DNA from: Clostridia bacterium
GTDB lineage: Bacteria > Bacillota > Clostridia > TANB77 > CAG-508
Length of the DNA: 64,000 nt
Reading direction: 5' to 3'
Assembly: GCA_017429505.1 (NCBI GenBank)
Contig: JAFROW010000008.1
Coordinates: 1-64,000, forward strand
Shown here: piece by piece, positions 44,506-51,549 of the stretch
Layout of the letters: every line of letters begins with the position of its first letter
Position numbering within the stretch: the stretch's first letter is position 1
The notes under the pieces: model-generated
Databases searched by the model: none
What the model saw: the letters and a program-made list of their open reading frames with translations, nothing else
What the model was told of the DNA's origin: nothing
Program-made: the position numbers and the translations under genes

Positions 44506-45552
44506 TTATTTCTTAAACTTTAACTTTAATGCTCTTACATTTCTAAATACTTTTTCTGCAAATTTATATGTTCTATATCTTAAAGGCTTAAATTCCATAT
44601 ATACTTCACCAATAAATTCTGTATATTCAGCTCCAAATCCTTTTTTAAATCTATATAATCCATTGCTATTATCTGCAATTCCCGGAACTCCACGTAAATC
44701 GTATATATCGCTTTTGTTTGCAAGTGCAATTTTTATCATTTCCCATTGCAATAGATAATTTGGCATCAAATTTCTGTGTTCATTACTACTTGCTCCATAT
44801 AAATACCAAGTTTTATTTCCATACATAATTACTATAACACCTGATATAGGCTTGTCCTCAAAATATGCCATTAAAAGCTTCATGTGTTTTGGTGCTAAAC
44901 AATCATACATTTTTTCAAAGTAACTTAAAGGTCTTGTTATAAAACCATCTCTGATTCCTGTTGTAACCATTATTTTGTGGAAGTCTTTTAAATCTTCTCT
45001 TGTTCCTTCTTTAATAGTTACTCCTTTTTTTGTTGCAAGCCTCACATTATATCTTGTTTTTGAATGTAAATTGCTAAATAACTCTTCTTCTGTTTTGCCT
45101 TTAGTATCTAGCCTAAATACATATCTTGGTTGAATTTCTTCTCTAAAATTTTTGGCATCATCTTTTATTTGATAACCCAAATCTAACATTATATTTCTAA
45201 AACTTTGATCATCACTTTTTATATCTGGCTCAATTCTAATTACTATTGCATTATATTTTTTTGCTAAAGCCCCAACCCCTTCATTTATTTGTTTTAAAAC
45301 TTCCATATTGTGAACATCACAAACAGGGCCTCTTGCTGAATACATTATGTTTCCGAAAATAGGGATTTTCCTAATCCAAACCATAAGTGCACCTATTATT
45401 TTTCCACTACTATCTTCTGCTAAAATTACTTCATGTTTCCAACTTGTTTTTACTTTTGACCATTCTATAGATTGTTGAAAATTACATCTTTCGTGTGATT
45501 CTAAAAAACTTGTATATTCTGCCTCTGACTTTTCGTCTGTTACAAATCTCAT
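44506..45552 (-). CDS. FemX/FemABX peptidoglycan bridge aminoacyltransferase
   Basis: A 348-residue protein of the FemABX family, two GNAT-like domains that transfer amino acids from aminoacyl-tRNA to the lipid II stem peptide. Recognisable pieces: CNFQQSIEWSKVKTSWKHE, RGPVCDVHNMEVL, FSNLHSKTRYNVRLATKKGV, WYLYGASSNEHRNLMPNYLLQWEMI and YDLRGVPGI, then GLYRFKKGFGAE. The transferred amino acid (Gly, Ala, Ser) cannot be told. It precedes alr by 11 bases. Cytoplasmic, acting at the membrane surface. Confidence 0.92.
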   Translation of the reverse strand: MRFVTDEKSEAEYTSFLESHERCNFQQSIEWSKVKTSWKHEVILAEDSSGKIIGALMVWIRKIPIFGNIMYSARGPVCDVHNMEVLKQINEGVGALAKKYNAIVIRIEPDIKSDDQSFRNIMLDLGYQIKDDAKNFREEIQPRYVFRLDTKGKTEEELFSNLHSKTRYNVRLATKKGVTIKEGTREDLKDFHKIMVTTGIRDGFITRPLSYFEKMYDCLAPKHMKLLMAYFEDKPISGVIVIMYGNKTWYLYGASSNEHRNLMPNYLLQWEMIKIALANKSDIYDLRGVPGIADNSNGLYRFKKGFGAEYTEFIGEVYMEFKPLRYRTYKFAEKVFRNVRALKLKFKK

Positions 45553-45708
45553 TTTGTTTTTCTTCCTTTCAAATTCTTATTCTTTCTAATTTCGTTTACA
45601 TTATACTATAACTAATTTTTTATTTCAACAATTTTTGAGAAATTTTTATATAGAAAAATAGGAACACATAAATTTAATTTTTTATATACGTAAAATTTTC
45701 TATGCAAT

Positions 45709-45737
45709 AAAAAACACCCAATACATTGAGTGTTTTT
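45709..45737 (-). terminator. Terminator of the toxin-antitoxin operon
   Basis: AACACCCAAT and ATTGAGTGTT arms around ACA, with As on the left and Ts on the right, so it can act on both strands. On the minus strand it follows the YoeB-type gene by about 35 bases. Confidence 0.75.
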
Positions 45738-45770
45738 CTATTTTTATAACATCTTCCCTTATATTATAAA

Positions 45771-46037
45771 TTATTTATCTCTATAATGAGAACCACATTG
45801 TGCAATTTCTATTACATCATTTTTTATTCTATAAACTATTCTATTTTTAATGTCTATTCTTCTACTCCAAAACTCTGATAAATCATTAGATAATCTTTCA
45901 GGCTTCCCTATGCCTTTATATCCGTTTCTTTCTATGTCCTTAATTAATTCATTTATTCTTTTTAGAGTTTTCTTATCTTCTTTTTGCCAATATAGATAAT
46001 CTTCCCAAGCCCCATCATGCCACATCTTATTCATCAC
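45771..46037 (-). CDS. yoeB: YoeB/Txe-family mRNA endoribonuclease toxin
   Basis: An 88-residue toxin of type II TA systems that cuts mRNA at the ribosome. The match is strong: AWEDYLYWQKEDKKTLKRINELIKDI, GKPERLSNDLSEFWSRRIDIKNRIVYRI and the C-terminal GSHYRDK with catalytic His and Tyr. The start overlaps the antitoxin stop by 11 bases, so expression is translationally coupled; an internal ATG four codons later is an alternative start. Length and active residues are intact, so it should be functional. Confidence 0.92.
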   Translation of the reverse strand: MMNKMWHDGAWEDYLYWQKEDKKTLKRINELIKDIERNGYKGIGKPERLSNDLSEFWSRRIDIKNRIVYRIKNDVIEIAQCGSHYRDK

Positions 46038-46293
46038 TCATCTCTATTATTTCATGCTTGGTTCCTTTTCCATTATCCAAATCTTTTATAGCTTTTTTTA
46101 ATCTTTTCATATTTTGTTCACTATAAAAAGGATCATCTGCAGTTATTTCAAATGGAATTCTTTGTTCTCTTACTGATTTTTTTGCAAATATACAAAATGC
46201 TGTTGTCATTGTCATTCCAACATCCTTACAAAATTTATCAAATTGTTCTTTTAAATTTTTATCCATCCTAATATTCACATTTGTTTGAGTCAT
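46027..46293 (-). CDS. RelB/DinJ-family antitoxin
   Basis: An 88-residue antitoxin from the ATG at 46293 (the longer frame starting with GTG at 46302 has the RBS overlapping it). The N-terminal ribbon-helix-helix (TQTNVNIRMDKNLKEQFDKFCKDVGMTMTTAFCIFAKKSV) binds operator DNA; the C-terminal part (DPFYSEQNMKRLKKAIKDLDNG) should wrap the toxin. It is first in the operon, preceded by a consensus promoter (46316-46344), and is expected to repress it with YoeB. Confidence 0.9.
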   Translation of the reverse strand: MTQTNVNIRMDKNLKEQFDKFCKDVGMTMTTAFCIFAKKSVREQRIPFEITADDPFYSEQNMKRLKKAIKDLDNGKGTKHEIIEMSDE

Positions 46294-46315
46294 TTTTCTC
46301 ACTCCTTTCTCTTAT

Positions 46316-46344
46316 ATTATACTATTATTTATTTACAATGTCAA
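46316..46344 (-). promoter_or_regulatory. Promoter of the RelB/YoeB operon
   Basis: On the minus strand: TTGACA (46344-46339), 17-base spacer and TATAAT (46321-46316), about 20 bases before the antitoxin start. Confidence 0.82.
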
Positions 46345-46472
46345 TATATTTATTTGTTTTGTGTATTATATATAATTTATTATAAACATCTTGATATCAT
46401 TTACTTCATTTATTATATACAACATTCCTATTTTTAACATTTTTTGTTTTAAATATATGACATTTTTTCGTC

Positions 46473-46501
46473 TTGACAATTTTTCTTTTTATTTGTATAA
46501 T
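46473..46501 (+). promoter_or_regulatory. Promoter of the COG2426 gene
   Basis: TTGACA (46473-46478), 17-base spacer and TATAAT (46496-46501), 44 bases before the start codon. Confidence 0.82.
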
Positions 46502-46545
46502 TTGTTTTGAAAATTTTTTAACTTAAGTGAAAGGATGAAGTAAAA

Positions 46546-47046
46546 ATGTCAACTTTACCCATATTTTTAAAATACATATTAACGGGATTAATTGGAATGG
46601 TTCCAATTATAGAGCTTAGAGGTGCTATACCTATTGGAGTAGGAGTATTTCACCTAAACTATGTTGAGGCTTTTTTATGTAGCTTGATTGGAAATATAAT
46701 TCCTGTATATTTTATTGTTAAATACATTAGACCTTTATTTGATTTTTTTGGAAGATGGAAACCTTTTAAAAAAATAATTGATTTTGCTTCTGAAAAAGCA
46801 AATAAGCAAATTGCAGAAAATAAAAAATTGCAAACAGCTGTGAGTTTTGCGCTATTTGCATTTGTTGCAATTCCACTTCCCGGAACAGGTGCATGGGTTG
46901 GTTCACTTATTGCAAACTTCTTAGACTTAAAACCTAAAAAAGCTATACCTCCAATTATTGTAGGTGTTTTTACAGCAGGAGTTATTGTTTTAAGTGCAAC
47001 AGCTATGGCTAAAGGTGGAATTGAATATTTGGTACAACATAACTAA
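46546..47046 (+). CDS. COG2426 small multidrug-export-like membrane protein
   Basis: A 166-residue membrane protein of the 'putative small multi-drug export' family. Typical motifs: GMVPIIELRGAIPIGV near the N-terminus and ALFAFVAIPLPGTGAWVGSLIA in the second half, with about four helices. The paired Glu-Leu-Arg-Gly and Pro-Leu-Pro-Gly-Thr-Gly elements resemble a distant DedA/VTT-like re-entrant fold. The name is historical; transport has not been shown for most members. It has its own promoter on the plus strand, divergent from the toxin-antitoxin operon. Confidence 0.87.
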   Translation: MSTLPIFLKYILTGLIGMVPIIELRGAIPIGVGVFHLNYVEAFLCSLIGNIIPVYFIVKYIRPLFDFFGRWKPFKKIIDFASEKANKQIAENKKLQTAVSFALFAFVAIPLPGTGAWVGSLIANFLDLKPKKAIPPIIVGVFTAGVIVLSATAMAKGGIEYLVQHN

Positions 47047-47144
47047 TATTTTAAAAATTCATAAACTAATCTTGATAAGGTCCTATATCTTAAGTATATT
47101 TTATATTTTTATACTTTTGCCAACATTTTCAAACAAAAAATAAA

Positions 47145-47191
47145 CCCCGGGAGTAGCTGCGTAAGACATTTTCGTCGACGCACTCCCGGGG
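47145..47191 (-). terminator. GC-rich terminator of the secreted-protein gene
   Basis: CCCCGGGAGT (47145-47154) and ACTCCCGGGG (47182-47191) are a perfect 10-bp stem, extended inward by GCGT/ACGC, and followed on the minus strand by TTTATTTTTT. Such a GC-rich stem is out of character with the rest of the window. Confidence 0.8.
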
Positions 47192-47232
47192 CCTGTTCAG
47201 CCATTATTTAGTTTTTTTTTGAAAGCTAGGCT

Positions 47233-47700
47233 TTACTCGCCAGCTTCCCAGATTTTCTCATTTGCCCACTCGCGCTGAGGAGTGGGGTCTCCCCCATAGG
47301 GGATCTCAGGAATGTCATTAATGTTAACTTCTACGGGTTGAATCACCACGCCATCGGGGATCATTTCCAAGGATTCGTACGCTTCCTGACGTTCCTCGTC
47401 CGGCTTAAAGCCGTCTTCGCCTTCTGTGTATGCACCACCTGTATAATAGGCTGTTTCTTCCCCTGATTCGTTAGCTATAATGCCAACATTTTGGTTGTCC
47501 TTATATACTTCTGTCAAATATGAACCTCCTTCGTCATATGTATCCTCATGGTAGTTAGAGCCTTCCAGACAGGAATTTTCCTCCTGATAGGAGGTAGACC
47601 CATCCAAGCGCATCTCGCAGGCCATTGCCGGCAGAACCAGTGTCATCACGAATGCCAAAACAACTGCAACAATCATCAGTTTCTTCATAATTTTTTTCAT
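47233..47700 (-). CDS. Secreted protein, high-GC gene, unknown function
   Basis: A 155-residue protein from the ATG at 47700, which has AAGGAG seven bases upstream; a longer frame to 47742 lacks an RBS. The signal peptide is clear (KKIMKKLMIVAVVLAFVMTLVLPAMA, cleavage after AMA, then CEM). The mature part is acidic, rich in Glu, Gly and Tyr, with YEESLE-like and YYTGGAYTEGEDGF segments and no recognised domain. Base use is near balanced, with GC-rich third positions, in contrast to neighbours; the terminator is also GC-rich. It therefore looks horizontally acquired, perhaps from a higher-GC gut Firmicute. It has its own strong promoter, with direct repeats upstream. Confidence 0.8.
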   Translation of the reverse strand: MKKIMKKLMIVAVVLAFVMTLVLPAMACEMRLDGSTSYQEENSCLEGSNYHEDTYDEGGSYLTEVYKDNQNVGIIANESGEETAYYTGGAYTEGEDGFKPDEERQEAYESLEMIPDGVVIQPVEVNINDIPEIPYGGDPTPQREWANEKIWEAGE

Positions 47701-47775
47701 GTCTTCTCCTTTCTCCATCGTTTTCAACGATTGAGGTTGCAAAATTGGCTGAACAACTATATTTACTACAATTCT

Positions 47776-47804
47776 ATTATACCATATTTTTCTATTGTTG
47801 TCAA
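47776..47804 (-). promoter_or_regulatory. Promoter of the high-GC secreted-protein gene
   Basis: On the minus strand: TTGACA (47804-47799), 17-base spacer and TATAAT (47781-47776). Confidence 0.82.
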
Positions 47805-47806
47805 TA

Positions 47807-47842
47807 TTTTATGTAAATCACACTGCTTTTTTATGTAAATCA
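47807..47842. repeat. Two 14-bp direct repeats upstream of the -35 box
   Basis: TTTTATGTAAATCA occurs at 47807-47820 and again at 47829-47842, 22 bases apart (about two helical turns), directly upstream of the -35 element. This is the geometry of an activator or response-regulator site. Confidence 0.55.
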
Positions 47843-47901
47843 TGTTGTTCTATTGTGTAAATAATACTACACTATTGCTATAATTCTATTATAAAAATAT
47901 T

Positions 47902-48192
47902 TTATTTGTTATTATAATTGCTCACTATCTCTGATGGAATTTGATCAAGTTCTTTTTCATAACCTTCTCTTTCTCTTTTTAACCTATCAATTTGAAATCT
48001 TAATTCTTCTATAATTGAATCTTTTTCAAATATTATTTTTTTATTTTCTTTTTCAAGATCCCTTGCTTTTTTTAAATATTCAGTTTTAAGATTTGCAATC
48101 TTTTTTTCATTTTCCTCATGTCTTTTTTTCAATTTTTCATTATACTTTAATAACCTATTAAAATTAAATTTTACAAATTCTTCTTTTAACAT
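47902..48192 (-). CDS. Small coiled-coil protein (paralogue 1)
   Basis: A 96-residue, strongly charged alpha-helical protein with heptads from about residue 15 to 80 (NEKLKKRHEENEKKIANLKTEYL...). The C-terminal stretch LKREREGYEKELDQIPSEIVSNY resembles the end of the next gene upstream (QLNNIPFSVRKMY), so the two are paralogues. No membrane segment. It is the last gene of the 47.9-62.5 kb cluster; AAGGTG precedes the ATG. The function is unknown; a scaffolding or partner-binding role is guesswork. Confidence 0.75.
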   Translation of the reverse strand: MLKEEFVKFNFNRLLKYNEKLKKRHEENEKKIANLKTEYLKKARDLEKENKKIIFEKDSIIEELRFQIDRLKREREGYEKELDQIPSEIVSNYNNK

Positions 48193-48317
48193 TTTTACAC
48201 CTTTTCCCCTTCTTTATAATATCTTTAAAACTATATTTCTTATATCAAAAATATATCCAAATTAAAATATATTACCAATAAAGTCACAATCTTAAATTCC
48301 ATTAACCTCATAATTTT

Positions 48318-48614
48318 TTAAAAACTAATTTTTTTATACATTTTTCTAACAGAAAATGGAATATTATTAAGTTGTTTTCTCAAACTATTTGTTTCGTTTT
48401 TCAAATCTTGTAACTGAATTTTTAAAATATTTATTTCATTATCTTTTGAATTTATTATTCCATCATACCTTTGAGCATATTTTTGTATAATATTTTCACT
48501 TTCTTCTATCAATTGCTGAGTTTTATTATAGTCATCGTTTGTCTTGTTTTCCATTAAAACAGCGAAATTATAATGTTTTATAAAATCTTGTTTAAATTGT
48601 TCATCTATTACCAT
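48318..48614 (-). CDS. Small coiled-coil protein (paralogue 2)
   Basis: A 98-residue helical protein: FKQDFIKHYNFAVLMENKTNDDYNKTQQLIEESENIIQKYAQRYDG..., then a coiled coil ILKIQLQDLKNETNSLRKQLNNIPFSVRKMYKK. The pattern at the end (helix, short acidic or Asn segment, IP, hydrophobic tail) is shared with the gene at 47902-48192. It is soluble. AGGAG lies 12 bases before the start, somewhat far. It stands 103 bases after the SGNH/beta-helix gene, the widest spacing in the cluster apart from the next gap. Confidence 0.75.
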   Translation of the reverse strand: MVIDEQFKQDFIKHYNFAVLMENKTNDDYNKTQQLIEESENIIQKYAQRYDGIINSKDNEINILKIQLQDLKNETNSLRKQLNNIPFSVRKMYKKISF

Positions 48615-48717
48615 ATTTTCTTAAGCTCCTTTTAATTATTTAGGTTTTTAATCAAGGTTCTACCTATAAACCATTATTTAAAAATATGTTACTTTATAAA
48701 TATTTCCATTCCAAAAA

Positions 48718-51522
48718 TCATCTTTCTTTACTCATACTTATATGTTCAATAGCTTTATAAAAATTATTTAAGGTATAATATCCTCCCTTATATTGAAAAC
48801 TTTTTGAATTAGGTTTCTCTATTTTATCGTTAAATTTAAATTCATTATTTTTTTCAAAATCAATATCATAACACAATTTTTCGGGCATTTTAATATTTAT
48901 AACTCTAACTTTTCCTTCTTCGTCTGAGATAAATTTGTTATTTTTTATTGTTACATTGTTGCACTTTGTAAGAGTAAGCATTTCCGAGTCTTTGCTACCA
49001 CAATTCTGTAATTCATTACCTTCAAAAATAACTTTATAAACTGTTCCTCTTTTTTCTTCAAATCCGCCAATCTGGACACCATATAAACAATTTAAAATGT
49101 AATTATTTTTTACTGTAATATTCTCTGTTTCTCCATTTTTTGTTCCAGAATATGCAGTGTTTGCTATTTCTGCACCTATTTCAATTCCGCCCTCACATAA
49201 ACTTACTGTATTATTTTCTATTAAAATATCTTCCCCACCATCTACATAAATTCCGTAAGCTGAATCTGGATCATAAGGAGATTTACACTTACTAACATTA
49301 CAATTTCTAATTGTACCATTTCTTGGTCTATCTAACTTCTTATCTTCACAAGTACCTTGATTTCCACAAATACATATTCCAATATTTGATTTTACATTAT
49401 TTGAAGTAATCATAACGTTTTCTATTAAAAAGTTTGTAATATTGCCTTCAAATGAAATTACTTCTGAGAATCCTGCTGCAACATCTTTACACTTGCAATT
49501 TTTAACTACTATGTTATTAATTGGAGTAATACTGCTTCCTACAACATAAATTGCATTAGAGCCTTTATCTGGATCTTTTTCATGCACACATCTTATATCT
49601 TCAAATGTACAATTATCAATTGTAATATCTGAAGTATTATCTCCATAAACCTTAACTCCTTGAGAATTATCTGCTAACATATGTGCAAATACAAATCCTT
49701 CTACATATATTTTTTTTGAATTTTTTATTGAAAATAAGCTTCCACTTAGATTTTTTCCATCTATTATAACTTCTCCTTCTGCTTTAATGGTTATATCTTG
49801 TTTATTATGTATTTTTACTTTTTCATTATAGTCCCCTTCTTTAACAATTATAGTATCACCTGGTTGTGCTTTTTCTACCGCTTCTGAAATAGTTTTATAT
49901 GTTCGTTCATCTTCGCTATCTTCTTTAGATACATAATATATATTTCCATTATTATTTTGAGTGTCTGCACCAGTGTTTTCGGTAGATTGATCAGTTGTAG
50001 AGTTCTGAGATACGTTTTGATGATTTTTTAAATATATTTCTTTTTCTACATCTTGTATAGCTTTTTCTATATTTTCAATCAGCTTCTTTTGTTGTTCTGG
50101 GTTTACTATATGTATAGCAGCATCTTTATTTCCATAAACTTCATCTTCTTCACCTATTATGTCTCCATTTTCATGTGCTAAATTATGTTTATTGTTTGTT
50201 ATTTCTATATAATATGCATAATCTAGCTTGCTACATAATTCTTTACTATGTTCATTAAATTCTTTTAGTTGATTTCTTCCATTTTCATCAAACCTATTTG
50301 GAACATATTCTTCTTGAACCAAAATAATTGCATTAGGATATTTTTCGTGAGCTTCTTCTATTAATTTGTCCATATCACTCTTTACTAAATCGTTAACTCC
50401 CATAGATATGTATACTCTTGTAATAGTAGTATTTTCATTTGCAGATTGCATCCATTTTATTCCATCAGCTGTTGTTGCGCTATCTACTGCATAATAGTTT
50501 TCTTCTTTAATACTTTTAGGTAATAAATGCTTTATTCCATTCATTCTAGAGTGAGAGATTATGACCATGTTTTCATTGAAAAAGTCTGAAATATCTCCTG
50601 TGAATGGTTTTCCTTCAATTGTTTTCGCCTCAGAATTATTTGTGTCTGTTGCTTGAGTTTGATTGTCAGATTGGGTTTGAGTTTGGTCTAAAGTTTGAGA
50701 TAAATCTGTATTATAATAATATAAGCTTCCATCTTCTATTTCTGGAAATACTAGTGGCTCATCTGTATAATCTAAATAAAATTTCCAACCATAGTTTCCA
50801 AAAATCAAAGTTCCAATCATTCCATATAAAGCAAGTCTAAAATTTCTGTTTTCTTTTTCTTCTCTTATTTTGTTCTCTTCTCTTTTTAATTTCCATTTAT
50901 TTAAAGTTCTTTTTATAAAGCCTTCTTTTTTTGGTTCTATTCTTTTTAATTGACTGTCACTTTTTTTTGTTGGAATTTCTTCTTTCTTCTTATCTCTATT
51001 CTGTATAATAGCTGTATCTTCGCCTTTAGTTTCACTTTTATTATCTTCTTTTCTTTTTTCAGAATCAGATTTGACTACATTTACAGCTTTTTCTTCTACT
51101 ATTCCTTCAGAAACTATTTCTCTTTCTTTTGAATCAACTTCAACAACATTTACAGCTGTATCTTCTACTTTTTCATCAGGAACTATTTTTCTTGTTTTTT
51201 GTTTTTGCTTTGATTGTGTTTTTGCCTGCTTGGTTAAATTACTAGGATTTTTTTGTCCTTTTATTATCTCATCTGGATCTATTCCAAATTTTCTTATAAA
51301 AACTTGCTTTGTAGGATATATATATGGTGAATGAATTGACTTTCCTCTTTTATTTAAAAACTCAATTTTATATTTAGAAGATTCTTTTTTCACTTTTAAT
51401 TCACAGACTTTTTCAAGCTTTTTTCTTAGTTCATAAAAATCTTCCCTATCACTATATTTAAAATCAAAGTATTTTTTATTTTTTTCTATTATATCCCCTT
51501 TTTTACTACTATACGTAGACAT
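48718..51522 (-). CDS. Membrane protein with SGNH-like and parallel beta-helix domains
   Basis: A 934-residue type II membrane protein. Residues 1-228 are cytoplasmic and highly charged, with an internal duplication (EDTAVNVVEVDSKE and EEKAVNVVKSDSEK at about 120-157). One transmembrane helix lies at about 229-247. Residues about 318-490 resemble an SGNH hydrolase: Ser in IISHSRMNG (S323), GVND at 375-378, and DAAIHIVN with the His at 471; the usual GDS is replaced by SHS. Residues about 528-880 are a right-handed parallel beta-helix (repeated ITIDNCTFEDI, ILIENNTVSLCEGGIEIG, ITVKNNYILNCLYGVQIG), the fold of polysaccharide lyases and carbohydrate-binding proteins. Probable extracellular esterase plus carbohydrate binding. 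The catalytic assignment is inference. Confidence 0.78.
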   Translation of the reverse strand: MSTYSSKKGDIIEKNKKYFDFKYSDREDFYELRKKLEKVCELKVKKESSKYKIEFLNKRGKSIHSPYIYPTKQVFIRKFGIDPDEIIKGQKNPSNLTKQAKTQSKQKQKTRKIVPDEKVEDTAVNVVEVDSKEREIVSEGIVEEKAVNVVKSDSEKRKEDNKSETKGEDTAIIQNRDKKKEEIPTKKSDSQLKRIEPKKEGFIKRTLNKWKLKREENKIREEKENRNFRLALYGMIGTLIFGNYGWKFYLDYTDEPLVFPEIEDGSLYYYNTDLSQTLDQTQTQSDNQTQATDTNNSEAKTIEGKPFTGDISDFFNENMVIISHSRMNGIKHLLPKSIKEENYYAVDSATTADGIKWMQSANENTTITRVYISMGVNDLVKSDMDKLIEEAHEKYPNAIILVQEEYVPNRFDENGRNQLKEFNEHSKELCSKLDYAYYIEITNNKHNLAHENGDIIGEEDEVYGNKDAAIHIVNPEQQKKLIENIEKAIQDVEKEIYLKNHQNVSQNSTTDQSTENTGADTQNNNGNIYYVSKEDSEDERTYKTISEAVEKAQPGDTIIVKEGDYNEKVKIHNKQDITIKAEGEVIIDGKNLSGSLFSIKNSKKIYVEGFVFAHMLADNSQGVKVYGDNTSDITIDNCTFEDIRCVHEKDPDKGSNAIYVVGSSITPINNIVVKNCKCKDVAAGFSEVISFEGNITNFLIENVMITSNNVKSNIGICICGNQGTCEDKKLDRPRNGTIRNCNVSKCKSPYDPDSAYGIYVDGGEDILIENNTVSLCEGGIEIGAEIANTAYSGTKNGETENITVKNNYILNCLYGVQIGGFEEKRGTVYKVIFEGNELQNCGSKDSEMLTLTKCNNVTIKNNKFISDEEGKVRVINIKMPEKLCYDIDFEKNNEFKFNDKIEKPNSKSFQYKGGYYTLNNFYKAIEHISMSKER

Positions 51523-51549
51523 CTTTCTTCTCCCTATAATTATTCTTAA

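Noticed and set aside
45648-45706. Possible third, short copy of the 190-bp element (GAGAAATTT ... AAAATTTTCTATGCA)
   Set aside because: The ends match only loosely, the length is about 60 bases, and the region is AT-rich, so chance is likely.
45771-46293. Toxin-antitoxin pair as part of a larger defence island
   Set aside because: Neighbours are cell-wall and transport genes; the YoeB/RelB pair is a common stand-alone module.
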